A stretch of 64,000 nucleotides of DNA from Rhabdophis nuchalis (lineage: Eukaryota > Chordata > Lepidosauria > Squamata > Natricidae): positions 170,806,163-170,870,162 of the forward strand of contig CM077647.1 of NCBI GenBank assembly GCA_039707465.1. Reading direction: 5' to 3'. Of this stretch, positions 20,800-30,614 are shown in pieces; within the stretch, counting starts at the first letter, position 1; each line of letters begins with the position of its first letter. Made by a program: the position numbers and the translations under genes. The notes beneath the pieces are model-generated. The model saw only the letters and a list, made by a program, of their open reading frames with translations. It was not told where the DNA came from and did not search any database.

Positions 20800-21492
20800 A
20801 GTTGTCTCTTTCCCTCTCTCTCTGTGTCTCTCTCTGTCTGTTTCTCTGTTTCTCTTTCTCTCTGTATTTGTTTCTCTCTCTCTGTCTCTCTCTTGGTTTC
20901 TCTCTCTCTCTGTTTCTGTTTCTCTCTCTGTGTCTCTCTATCTTTCTTTCTCTGTTTCTCTGTCTCTCTGTTTCTCTCTCGTTTTGTGTTTCTTTCTCTG
21001 TTTCTCTTTCTGTCTCTCTCTGTTTCTCTCGCTCTCTTTGTGTTTCTCTCTCTCTTTGTGCTTCTCTGTTTCTCTCTTTGTCTCTCTCTGTTTCTCTCTC
21101 TCTCTCTGTTTCTCTCTTTCTCTCTCTGTTTTTCTCTCTGTGTTTCTCTCTCTCTTTGTGTTTCTCTCTTTCTCTCTTTGTCTCTGTTTCTCTCTCTCTC
21201 TGTGTTTCTCTGTCTCTTTGTATTTCTCTTTCTCTCTCTCTATCTCTTTGTCTGTTTCTCTCTTTCTCTCTGTTTCTCTCTCTGTGTTTCCCTCTCTGTG
21301 TTTCTCTGTCTCTCTCTCTGCCTCTCTGTTTCTCTCTTTGTCTCTGTTTCTCTCTTTGTCTCTGTTTCTCTCTGTGTGTTTCTCTCTCTCTGAGTTTCTC
21401 TCTCTCTGTCTCTCTATCTGTCTCTCTCTGTTTCTCTCTCTCTGTTTCTCTTTGTCTCTGTTTCTCTCTCTCTCTGTTTCTCTCTCTCTTTG

Positions 21493-21572
<80 letters not shown>

Positions 21573-21596
21573 AGTTTCTTTCTGTCTCTCTCTTTC
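20800..21596. repeat. About 800-bp polypyrimidine tract, (CT)n with TCTGTTTC units
   Basis: Almost pure TCTC/TCTGTTTCTC repeats, ending in an uninterrupted (CT)n of about 70 bases near 21490-21565. Three frames stay open for 190-270 codons (Ser/Leu/Phe/Val/Cys only) because the sequence cannot form stop codons; these are not proteins. One strand is nearly all pyrimidine, so triplex formation is possible. Confidence 0.95.
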
Positions 21597-21784
21597 TCTA
21601 GATTGCCAAATGGAAATGGATAACCACATCACGAGAACTCATGCATGTCTTTAATAATCCCCCGTTTTACCAATTCTAGAAATGAAGGATCTCTCTCTCT
21701 TCCCCCTTCCGCCACAAAACCATCTCTTTTTCAAGGAAGGTGAAAGAATAAAGAATATCCACAAAGAGCAAAAATAAGGAAGGT

Positions 21785-21910
21785 ACTTACAGAGCTCTTG
21801 CCTCACAATCAGAAGGTTGTGAGTTTGATCCTAGGTAGGGGCAGATGTAGGGTCTCCTGCTTGGGCAGGGGGTTGAACTAGATTACCTGCAAGGTCCCTT
21901 CCAATTTGGT
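21785..21910 (+). mobile_element. tRNA-type SINE head joined to a CR1 3' tail
   Basis: The head (CTCTTGCCTCACAATCAG, then the B box-like GAGTTTGATCCTAGG) is the same as in the SINE at 1861. It is joined after GGCAGATGTAGG directly to the CR1 terminus (CAGGGGGTTGAACTAGATTA, CCTTCCAATTTG). It ends with a TTAATCTGTT-type tail. The CR1 tail suggests mobilisation by CR1 reverse transcriptase. Confidence 0.7.
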
Positions 21911-22390
21911 TAATCTGTTAAACAGTAACTTAGCCGCCAATCCTCTCTCGGTGCTAACATAGGCACAGCTCATCACATCATCCTCATTAACCCTTTTGAT
22001 GCCAGATCACTGTTGTGTGAAAAGAAATCTCTTTTTCTGTCCTGATTTTGCATCTTTTTCTCCCTTTAGATTATCCGCTGGAGAGCAGGAACTGCTCTGC
22101 ACTCAGCAGAGTTCCTTTTGGAACGATTTTGGCTGAAAGAACATATTTCTTTCCTATAGCACTCCTTTGAATAAATGCACATCATTTCCGATTATTTTTT
22201 CTTGTTAGCTGCTCTCTTGGGTTCGGATTTGGCTTCGGCAAAATAATGCAGCATTTAGGGGAGAAGATACCACCCAGTATCCCTAAACCGGAGTGCAAAA
22301 TGGGAAAGACTTCCACAGACACCATGTGCTTTTCCTTGGTGCTCAGGTAGATGCAAAAGAAATCCAAACATTGAAAAACAGCAACATTCT
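21911..22390. other. Intergenic, nothing recognised
   Basis: No recognised gene or repeat. The 61-residue frame at 22182-22367 has no domain. Its end resembles vomeronasal receptor TM7 text ([29 protein letters not shown]), so this could be a short V2R 3' fragment on the minus strand. Confidence 0.35.
22182..22367 (-). pseudogene. Vomeronasal type 2 receptor, TM6-TM7 and tail fragment
   Basis: The minus-strand frame reads [20 protein letters not shown], then [18 protein letters not shown]. The corresponding part of the V2R exon at 38887 reads [20 protein letters not shown] and [15 protein letters not shown]. Order, spacing and key residues (YLST-K/G-K, VEVF, PKC-II--PE/PN) agree. Only about 55 codons survive; TM1-TM5 are absent. 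It is a solitary remnant within the olfactory receptor region. Confidence 0.65.
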
Positions 22391-22394
22391 GAAG

Positions 22395-22880
22395 TTAGAA
22401 TAGAATAACAGAGTTGGAAGGGACCTTGGTGGTCTTCTAGTCCAACCCTCTGCTTAGGTAGGAAACCCTATACCATTTCAGACAGATGGTTATCCAATCT
22501 CTTTTTAAAACTTCCAGTGTTGGAGCATTCACAGCTTCTGGAGGCAAGCTGTTCCACTGGTTAATTGTTCTAAGTGTCAGGAAATTTTTCTTTAGTTCTA
22601 AATTGCTTCTCTCCTTGATTAATTTCCACCCATTGCTTCTTGTTCTATCCTCAGGTGCTTTGGAGAATAGCTTCACTCCCTCTTCTTTGTGGCAGCCCCT
22701 GAGATATTGGGACACTGCTATCATGTCTCCCCTGGCCCTTCATTTCATCAAACTAGACATACCCAGTTCCTGCAACCGTTCCTCATGTATTTTAGTCTCT
22801 AGTCCCTTAATCATCTTTGTTGCTCTTCTCTGCACTCTTCCTAGAGTCTCCACATCTATTTTGCATTGTGGCAACCAAGT
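22395..22880 (-). mobile_element. CR1 LINE, 3' part
   Basis: Reverse orientation. The tail is (AGAAT)-like, then AGAGTTGGAAGGGACCTTGG. The frame carries ISQYLRGCHKEEGVKLF-like text and, further upstream, DVETLGRVQRRATKMIKGLE and RLQELGMSSLMK. Confidence 0.9.
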
Positions 22881-23089
22881 TAATAAACGTGGATTCATTA
22901 AAATAGCAGGTTTGATTTTTCTGCTCATTGTAATGCTGGAGTTGACCAACTTTTACCTCTTTTCTAATCTAGCTACCCATTTTTGGAGGCTGCCCACCCA
23001 AAAAGGTATTTTACATTTAAAAAAAAAATCCCTGGAGTTGTCTTACAGGCACAAGAACTCAGAATACATTAAAAAAAAATAGGCTAATC

Positions 23090-23290
23090 GAGGAAGCTAA
23101 CGAAGGAGAAAAGCAACCTAGAACTAAGGGAAAATTTCCTGACAGTTAGAACAATTAATCAGTGGAGCAACTTGCCTCCAGAGGTTGTGAATGCCCCAAC
23201 ACTGTATTTTAAAGAAGAGATTAGACAACCATTTGTCTGTAATTGTATAGGAGGATTGGACTAGAAGACTTCCAAGGTTTTTTCCAACTG
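23090..23290 (+). mobile_element. CR1 LINE, 3' end
   Basis: GAGAAAAGCAACCTAGAACT to GGATTGGACTAGAAGACTTC, with the terminal TTCCAACTGTGC leading into (TTCTC)n. It seeds the microsatellite that follows. Confidence 0.85.
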
Positions 23291-23925
23291 TGCATTCTCT
23301 TCTCTTCTCTTCTCTTCTCTTCTCTTCTCTTCTCTTCTCTTCTCTTCTCTTCTCTTCTCTTCTCCCCTCACCGTCTCTCTTCTCTCTCTGTCTCTTTCTG
23401 TCTCTCCTCTCCTCTCCTCTCCTAAAGCTATTAAGGCTGCCTCTTTCTCATTATGATATAAGTCTTCTCTTCTCTTCTCTTCTCTTCTCTTCTCTTCTCT
23501 TCTCTTCTCTTCTCTTCTCTTCTCTTCTCTTCTCTTCTCTTCTCACTGTCTCTCTTCTCTCTCTGTCTCTCTCTGTCTCTTTCTGTCTCTCTCTGTCTCT
23601 CCTCTCCTCTCCTAAAGCTATTAAGGCTGCCTCTTTCTCATGATATTATAAGTCTTCTCTTCTCTTCTCTTCTCTTCTCTTCTCTTCTCTTCTCTTCTCT
23701 TCTCTTCTCTTCTCTTCTCTTCTCTTCTCTTCTCTTCTCTCCTCTCCTCTCCCCTCCCCTCCCCTCCCCTCCCCTCCTCTCCTCTCCTCCCCTCCTCTCT
23801 TCTCCTTTCCCTTTTCTGTCACTCTCTGTCTCTCTCTGCCTGCCTATCTCTCTCTCCTCTTGTCTCCTCTTCTAAAACTATTAAGGCTGCCTTTTTCTCA
23901 TTATGATATTATAAGTATTCTATTC
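23291..23925. repeat. (TTCTC)n microsatellite in a threefold higher-order repeat
   Basis: Three blocks of (TTCTC)n start at 23291, 23463 and 23654. Each is followed by CT-rich spacer and a single-copy-like segment CCTAAAGCTATTAAGGCTGC, then CTTTTTCTCATTATGATAT (23423, 23612, about 23873). The unit of about 190 bp has therefore been duplicated as a whole. The Leu/Phe/Ser-rich frames are artefacts. Confidence 0.9.
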
Positions 23926-23929
23926 TATT

Positions 23930-24590
23930 CTATATAAAATTTAACAGGGCTTTAATGATGTTAAAGTGACATCCATAAGAGCCAGTTGACAGTGCATTTA
24001 TTATCATGGTCCTTATAAATGAGTACATGCATTTATTTTTCAATTCAGCGGTCTCTTCTACCCCTCACAGTAACACAATATACATATCTGCTAAAAAAGG
24101 GAGAGGAGGAATCCGTGATTCCTGCTTTCAGGCAACGACAGAAAAAAGACAACTTACAATTTAGCATGCATCTGAAGGACAGTTCCTTTGGTTCCCTTGC
24201 TTTAGCTCCGTTGAAGTTTCTGAATCTCAGCTGTATTTGCCCCCCTTTTGCCATATATAGCCCTCTCTTGCTCTGTTTCTTTTTTCTTTTTGCATCAAAG
24301 CAAAGTCTTTTCATGTTGCTTTGCAACAGCCTCTTGCTGTCCCTATAGAGATTACAATCCATGATATCACGTGGAGGTTGGGGGGAGTTTGTTGGGTAGG
24401 GCACAATTATTCAAAGATATTTTCAACTTTAGTACAAAGGATGTGAAGCTTTTTCCCTTGACAGGGGAGAGTGGAGTGAATGGGAAGGTCTACAAAATGA
24501 AAAAAAAATGTTTTATTTAGCTGGCCTGATGAATTAATCAGTGCTCCAGAAAGTGCTGTCCAAGTATTTTAGATACAGTTTCTTAACAGA
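23930..24590. other. Intergenic, nothing recognised
   Basis: Includes open frames of 109 and 119 codons on opposite strands (24019-24404) that overlap each other and show no domain, so I do not call either a gene. Confidence 0.4.
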
Positions 24591-24795
24591 ACAGAACAGA
24601 ACAGCTTATCTTATCTTATCTTATCTTATCTTATCTTATCTTATCTTATCTTATCTTATCTTATCTTATCTTATCTTATCTTATCTTAGCATAGCATAGC
24701 ATAGCATAGCATAGCATGGAATAGCATAGCATAGCATGGAATACCATGGAATACCATGGAATAGGAATAGGAGTAGGAATAGGAATAGGAACAGA
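24591..24795. repeat. Compound pentanucleotide array: ACAGA, CTTAT, CATAG, GGAATA
   Basis: (ACAGA)n, then about 16 CTTAT units, six CATAG units, and GGAATACCAT/GGAATAGGAAT units follow one another without spacers. Confidence 0.95.
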
Positions 24796-25380
24796 AAAGA
24801 ATAATTTGCATATACTATAATAATCCATTTGTTCTTTCTCTTTGATAGCCAGTGTCAATCTGCATTTCATTTCTGCACATTTTAATATTTTTCTAATCAC
24901 TTTCTCCTTGGTGGGCATCTCTTCGCTTTTCCAATCCTAGCTGCTGTTATAACATGAATAATCAGATATATTTCTTTACTATAAGTTTCTGGTAAAAGAG
25001 GAATATTTTAGGTTTTAACTCAATATGCTGCTGTATCATCATTTCCAACCACGTATGTATTTTAGTCCAGTACTTTTTGGCTTTCACACATGTTCGTCAT
25101 GTATGATCATATGAGCCAGGTGTCTGGTGACATTTCCAGCATTTTGCTGATTTATCTTTGAACATCTTCTCCAATCTTGCCAGTGGCCAATGCCATCTAT
25201 AAAACATCTTATACAAGTTCTCAGTTGACATTGTCCATTTATAATTTCTATCCCATAGTTGCTGCCATTTAGCTAGTTCTAGCGTATAACCAAAGTTTTT
25301 TGTTCAGGCTATCATTGTTTCCTTCACTTGTTCTTCTTCTAATTTAATACATAACACATAGCTATACAGTATTTTTATTC
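24796..25380 (-). mobile_element. L1 LINE ORF2, C-terminal fragment
   Basis: On the minus strand, MPTKEKVIRKILKCAEMKC and, further upstream, text with KCHQTPGSYDHT and W-KIHTWLE-like motifs match the L1 pieces at 9985, 42440 and 61080. Several frame breaks. About 580 bp. Confidence 0.7.
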
Positions 25381-26080
25381 ATCCCCTCTTCTGTTCCTGT
25401 TAATATTTTATCTACCATTCTGCTTTTCTTAGGTGTTAAACTTTGCTGCAAGGAGTTTCAAAATATCCTGTCTTGAATGGATTTCTGCCTGCAGTATTTG
25501 CTTATGAATTGAGTCATCTAGAGAGTTGGCTTCTCCTTTCAATAAGCTCTTTATCTCCCCAAGTGCTGGCATCTGCTGTGGGCTATTAAGAAAGACTGGG
25601 AGGCTGCTTTCTGCCTCTTAAATCACGTTTCTCCATTTCTCCTTTAGGGAAATATAATCCGAAATATAATTTGCCTTTTCTAATATTCCCCAAAATATTT
25701 CATTTTTCAGGATGGTTCCCCCCACTCCAATTGAAAAAAATAAACAGTCTAGTCCTCACAAACCTGAATTCACTGTCTTCTGAAAGGATAAAATTGTAGG
25801 TTAGCTGAAATTTTTGAGGGGTGATTGGGTGGTTGGGGAGAAGCTGTCCCACAATGATGGACAATCCTGAGAAGCGAGGAAAAAATGCAAAGAGCATCTA
25901 AGACAAATAAAGGCCTGAAGACTAAAACATATGTATAAGTATAATCTTTATTGTCATTGTACTTAAATACAAGTATTCTATATTGGTTGTTCTTCATATG
26001 AAGAACAGTTGCAGGATTTGGGAGTGACTAGTCTAGAGAAAGGAGGAAATGATAGCAGTATTCCAGTATTTGAGAAGCTC
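25381..26080. other. Intergenic with short repeat pieces
   Basis: 25480-25540 resembles 2240-2290 (TTTGCTTATGAAT and ATCTAGA blocks). 25940-25975 carries a reversed LINE-tail motif (CTTTATTGTCATTGTACTT), and 26005-26075 resembles a CR1 fragment (CAGGATTTGGGAGTGACTAG, GATAGCAGTATTCCAGTATT). Nothing codes. Confidence 0.4.
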
Positions 26081-26081
26081 C

Positions 26082-26276
26082 TTCCTTCCTTCCTTCCTTC
26101 CTTCCTTCCTTCCTTCCTTCCTTCCTTCCTTCCTTCTTTCCTTCCTTCCTCCCTCCTTCCCTCCCTCCCTCCTCCCCTTCCCTCCCTCCCTCCCCTTCCT
26201 TCCTTCCTTCCTTCCTTCCTTCCTTCCTTCCTTCCTTCCTTCCTTCCTTCCTTCCTTCCTTCCTTCTTCCTTCTTC
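26082..26276. repeat. (TTCC)n microsatellite with CCCT interruptions
   Basis: TTCC repeats, interrupted at 26150-26195 by CCTCCCTCC units. It directly follows a CR1-like piece ending in CAGTATTTGAGAAG. Confidence 0.95.
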
Positions 26277-26324
26277 CCTTTTACAAACAACTCAAGACAA
26301 TGAATATATCCAACATACCTTCTT

Positions 26325-26560
26325 TCTATTGTTCCCACAACAACCCTGTGAGATGGGTTGGGCTGAGGGAGAGTGACTGATACCAAGGTACCCAGCTGGC
26401 TTTCATGCTTAAGATCAGACTAGAACTCACAGTCCCCTAGTGATTGGCCCAAGGTCACCCAGCTAGCTTTCATCTCTAAGGCCGGACTAGAACTCACAGT
26501 CTCTTGTTTCCAGCCTGTTGCCATAACCACTAGTCTAAAACTGTCTCTTGAACTTCATTT
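26325..26560 (-). mobile_element. MIR-type SINE (CORE-SINE)
   Basis: On the minus strand a tRNA-like head with CTAGTGGTTATGGC and a B box-like GAGTTCTAGTCC is followed by the MIR core text GCTGGGTGACCTTGGGCCAA. The head-distal motif (ACTGTGAGTTCTAGTC with ATGAAAGC-AGCTGGGT) occurs twice, so the copy contains a partial duplication. The tail CTCACAGGGTTGTTGTGGGA is also MIR-like. Confidence 0.7.
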
Positions 26561-26564
26561 GGAA

Positions 26565-26640
26565 GCTTAATGACGGCACCACTTAATGACGAACATTCAG
26601 TCCTAATTGTGGTTAAGTCCTAAGGCTACCTATAGTTTTA
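26565..26640 (+). mobile_element. Right-end fragment of the GGTAGTCCTCGACTTA-ended MITE
   Basis: CACCACTTAATGACGAACAT and GTTAAGTCCTAAGGCTACCT, a decayed form of the right terminus. Confidence 0.5.
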
Positions 26641-26689
26641 GGTCCTGTTGAGAAATGTCTCAACTCGCCAATAGGGGGCAGGAAGAGAC

Positions 26690-27088
26690 CACAATACAAT
26701 ACAATACAATACAATAGCAGAGTTGGAAGGGACCTTGTAGGTCTTCTAGTCCAACCCCCTGCGTGGGCAGGAACCTTATACCATTTCAGACAAATGGCTG
26801 TCTAACATCTTTTTAAAGACTTCCAGGGTTGGGGCATTCACAACTTCTGGAGGCAAGCTGTTCCAGAGGTTAATTGTTCTTACTGTCAGGAAATTTCTCC
26901 TTAGTTCTAAGTTGCTTCTCTCCTTGATTAGTTTCCACCCATTGCTTCTTGTCCTACCCCCAGGTGCCTTGGAGAATAGTTTGACTCCCTCTTCTTTGTG
27001 GCACCCTCTGAGATATCGGAACACTGCTATCATGTCTCCCCTGGTCCTTCTCTTCATCAAGCTAGACATACCCAGCTCCTGCAAAACC
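26690..27088 (-). mobile_element. CR1 LINE, 3' part with (AATAC)n tail
   Basis: Reverse orientation: (AATAC)n at 26692-26716, AGAGTTGGAAGGGACCTTGT, then an almost continuous frame through RRNFLTVRTINLWNSLPPEV and LQELGMSSLMKRRTRGDMIA. Well preserved; closely similar to the CR1 within the ERV (53425-56010). Confidence 0.9.
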
Positions 27089-27274
27089 TGCCCTCCCTCC
27101 AAAAGAAAGTTTTGGTGTGGGAGATGGGGAAAATAAAACAAAAAGGGGAAAAGTGGACACAGAAGAGAAAATGCAATATATATATAAATAAAGAGGAGAG
27201 AAATAAGACTTCAAGAGAGCAGGATAAAAGGCAGATCAATGCCACCTCCTTCTCTGTTGTCCCTTTCTTCTTTT

Positions 27275-27500
27275 GCCCTCAGTCTTTCCCAGCATTAGGC
27301 TCTTCTCTAGTGAGTCCTTCCTTGTGCTCATGAGGTGGCCAAAGTATTTGAGTTTCTTCTTCAGGATCTGGCCTTCTAAAGAGCAGTCAGGGTTGATCTC
27401 CTCTAGGATTGACCGGTTGAATCGCTTTGCAGTCCAGGGGACTTGCAGGAGTCTTCTCCAGCACCAGAGTTCAAAGGCCTCAAAAACATCCTCAAGAAAA
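27275..27500 (-). mobile_element. BovB (RTE) LINE, C-terminal fragment
   Basis: The minus strand translates as WCWRRLLQVPWTAKRFNRSI, then LEEINPDCSLEGQILKKKLK and YFGHLMSTRKDSLEKSLMLG. This is the typical end of the BovB reverse transcriptase protein. BovB is known to be shared between squamates and ruminants by horizontal transfer. Confidence 0.88.
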
Positions 27501-27705
27501 GAGATACCATCTTGCTTCCTACTACATTTTTCACCAAATATTTAAGCAAAAGTAAACCTCTTTTATAAAAAATTATTCCCACCTTAAAATTAAAAATAAC
27601 TTCATATTTAATATATTATGCAAATCCAGCTTGAATAAAATCAAAGAACTATTGGGAAATAAACCATGGATTTTCCAAACATACCATCTCATTATTATGG
27701 AAATC
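27501..27705. other. AT-rich intergenic, nothing recognised
   Basis: No gene or repeat seen. The AT-rich stretch 27857-28060 on the other side of the palindromic MITE is likewise empty. Confidence 0.4.
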
Positions 27706-27713
27706 TCCTAACA

Positions 27714-27848
27714 CAGGGGTCTGCAAAGTTGGCTCTTTTAAGACTGGTGGACTTCAACTCCCAGAATTCCCCAGCCAGCTATGCTGGCTGGGGAACTCTG
27801 GGAGCTGAAGTCCACCAGTCTTAAAAGAGCCGACTTTGCAGACCCCTG
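27714..27848. mobile_element. Palindromic hAT-like MITE, 135 bp, exact 8-bp target duplication
   Basis: The whole element is one inverted repeat: arms of about 64 bp starting CAGGGGTCTGCAAA, around a short TATGCT centre, with only a few mismatches. TCCTAACA is present exactly at 27706-27713 and 27849-27856. The inner part (CTTCAACTCCCAGAATTCC) is a common squamate sequence. Confidence 0.9.
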
Positions 27849-28064
27849 TCCTAACACATGCAGTTAGATTAAATTTACTGCACTATGTTCAAACTTTGTG
27901 TGCTATATTATATGTGGTTTTAATTACTTTAATGCACTTTCAAATGTATTTTTTTTATAAATTAGGCAATTTTGAATTGCCATCAGTAAAAGTCTTTAGG
28001 TGTTGCATTAAGTATTGCTAATATCATTTGATGTAAATAAATTATTTTAATTCTTGGTATATAT

Positions 28065-28335
<271 letters not shown>

Positions 28336-28349
28336 TCTATCTATGTCTT

Positions 28350-28423
28350 TCTTTTTTTTGTTCCTTTCCTCCCTTCCTCCTTTCTTTTCTTCCTTCCTTC
28401 CCTCCCTCCCTCCCACCCCTCCC

Positions 28424-28503
<80 letters not shown>

Positions 28504-28695
28504 TCCTTCCTCCCTCCCTCCCTCCCTCCCTCTCTCCCTTCCTTCCTTCCTTCCTTCCTTCTTTTCTCCCTTTCTCCCTCCCTTCTTTCCTTCCTTCTCT
28601 CCCTCTTTCTTTCCTCCCTCTCTCTTTCTTCTCTCTCTCTTTGTCTTTCTTCTCTGTCTCTCTCTCTCTCTCCCTCTCTCTCCCCTCTCTCTTTC
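28350..28695. repeat. Polypyrimidine tract, (TTTC)n, (TTCC)n, (CTCT)n
   Basis: A composite of C/T-only microsatellites, with a pure (TTTC)n core at 28421-28505. The 222-254 codon frames across it are low-complexity artefacts. Confidence 0.95.
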
Positions 28696-28856
28696 TTGTT
28701 TTCAGTACATTGTTTCCCTTAGAAGGGAAAACCATGATGGTGAGGATAAATCTTTGCCTGGAGAACTCTGCTATCTTCTCCAGAAGATGCCCTGGTTGAT
28801 TTGTAGGTGGTACCAGTACTTCTATGTAACGTGGTAAGGGTGACACCAGTGGAATG

Positions 28857-29159
28857 TGTTAGAATATTCATGACTGGGAGAGACATAGTAACATGGTTAC
28901 TAAAACAGATCTGTGGCTGTGCTGAGAATTGGAACTGAAACTACTCTGTCTGCTCTGAACTCTGAACTCTGAAATGAGACTAACTGTTCTCTCCTGCTTG
29001 TGTTCTGCTTGTAACTTCTACCATGTTGAAAGAATCTGCTGTTGGTACTGTACATTTATTCATCTATTATTATGTATATAAAGAAATTACGGAATCCAGC
29101 TGAATCAGTTATCTATGTGTGCTTTCTGGATTTGATTTTTCTGCAGTAAACTCTTGACA
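28857..29159 (+). mobile_element. Solo LTR, 303 bp
   Basis: It begins TGTTAGAATATTCATG and ends CTCTTGACA. GAATG is duplicated exactly at 28852-28856 and 29160-29164, which fits a 5-bp integrase target duplication. TATATAAA lies at 29076-29083 about 75 bp before the end. No internal region adjoins it, so it is a solo LTR from recombination. The family (copia-like or ERV) cannot be told from the LTR alone. Confidence 0.75.
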
Positions 29160-29164
29160 GAATG

Positions 29165-29595
29165 GAAGATCATAAAACCTTGATCACCACCCACAGGTCG
29201 TTAGCTCACCCTCCCAGAAGGTTACAATTATCTTCCAAGCAACTGATGCAACACAGATAGGTTTGTTCTAGAGATAAGATGGCTGGGATTTCTCCAGGGT
29301 CCCGCTAGAGAGATACAGGAACTATATAGAGCTTTCCCCCAAGACAGAGGTTCTTCAAGCTTTCTAAAGCTGAAAAGCATCTATCTGGTGAAGCTCAATT
29401 GATCTAAGGTCAATGCAGATTATTTTTTTATGGAAATATATGGAAACCTGTGTCTTGCGTGGTCAAGAAATAGCAGTTTGTAGTTCATAAACACAGAATG
29501 TACTGTTAGAGATAGGAATCAAACCAAGAAAATCAGCCACTATGTATTAATTGTTATTTTCGATCCATGCAAGGTAAGAGCCAACCTCTTGTATT
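29165..29595. other. Intergenic, nothing recognised
   Basis: Mixed sequence without a recognised gene or repeat family. Confidence 0.4.
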
Positions 29596-30200
29596 TTCCT
29601 GTACTTTTAATCCCCCCGCTCTCTCCCTCTTCCTTCCTCCCCCCCCTCTCTGTGTTTCATCCCTCTATCTTTCTATCTGTCTCTGCCACTGTGTCCGTGT
29701 GTCTCTGCCTTTGTCTCCCTCTGTCTGTATCTGTCTCTGCCTCGTCTCTCTGTCTCTCTATTTCTATCTCTGCCTTTGTTTGCCTCTGCCTCATCTCTCT
29801 GTCTCTCTTTTTCTCTTTCTCTGTCTGTCTCTGCCTTGTCTCTGCTTTGTCTCTCTGTCTCTGCTGTTGGCTCCCTCTGTCTGTCTCTGCCTTTGTGTCC
29901 GTCTGTCTCTGCCTTTGTCTCCCTCTGTCTGTATCTGTCTCTGCCTCGTCTCTCTGTCTCTCTCTTTCTATCTCTGCCTTTGTTTGCCTCTGCCTCATCT
30001 CTCTGTCTCTCTTTTCCTCTTTCTCTGTCTCTGTCTTATCTCTGCCTTGTCTCTCTGTCTCTCTTTCTCTCTCTGTCTTTGCTGTTGTCTCCCTCTGTCT
30101 GTCTCTGTCTCAGTCTGCTTTTGCCTCTGCCTCATCTCTCTGTCTCGCTCTGCCTCTGTCTCCCTTTCCCCTTGCCTCTGTCTCGTTCTGTGTTTGTGTA
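29596..30200. repeat. Polypyrimidine minisatellite, about 203-bp higher-order unit
   Basis: Units of TCTGTCTCTGCCT type. A block starting GTGTCCGT-TGTCTCTGCC at about 29692 is repeated almost exactly at about 29895. Several overlapping Leu/Ser/Val/Cys-rich frames stay open only because of composition. Confidence 0.9.
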
Positions 30201-30344
30201 CTGAAGTCTTTCTCAGGCCCTAGAAACTTATTTTTAGATGTCGAAAAACAGAAAACAGCAGAAAAAAGCCTATGGATCTATTGAATCTGCCCTTTGGGTT
30301 TATTTAATTTTTTGGGTTGTTTTTTTTTTTAATTGTCAGGTGAT

Positions 30345-30565
30345 GGGCATGTGTTTATCCCAAGCATGTTTAAACTCAGTTACTGAGCAATGACCTTCTA
30401 CCTCTGCTGGACATTGGTTCCAAGCTTCCACCACTCTTTCAGTGAAGGAATGCTTTCCTAACATGACTTTTGAACTTTCCTCTTGTCAGTTTCGATTTAT
30501 CCCCTTGTGTTCTTGATTTTTGCTTAATATTGAAGATACTGGATGGGTCCCATTCCCCAGGATGG
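30345..30565 (-). mobile_element. Old CR1-like LINE fragment
   Basis: CCCAAGCATGTTTAAACTCA, CTTTCAGTGAAGGAATGCTT and CCCCTTGTGTTCTTGATTTT match the antisense end of an older CR1 subfamily. It is more diverged than the other CR1 copies. The flanking 30200-30345 is T-rich and empty. Confidence 0.6.
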
Positions 30566-30614
30566 TTATGATGAACTAAAAATGTAAGGAGATCTTTTGT
30601 CTGAGCTGCAGAAA

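Noticed and set aside
20802..21623. Open frames of 189-273 codons, and an antisense 72-codon frame
   Set aside because: The tract is almost only C and T and cannot form stop codons. The products would be Ser/Leu/Phe/Val/Cys strings; no sign of a gene.
23291..23925. CRISPR-like alternation of repeats and spacers
   Set aside because: The 'spacers' are copies of each other and the repeats are (TTCTC)n. The DNA is eukaryotic.
24019..24404. Overlapping 109- and 119-codon frames on opposite strands
   Set aside because: No domain, no splice or start context to prefer either, and neither resembles a known family.
29567..30284. Several open frames of 113-231 codons
   Set aside because: Low-complexity CT-rich minisatellite, open in several frames at once.
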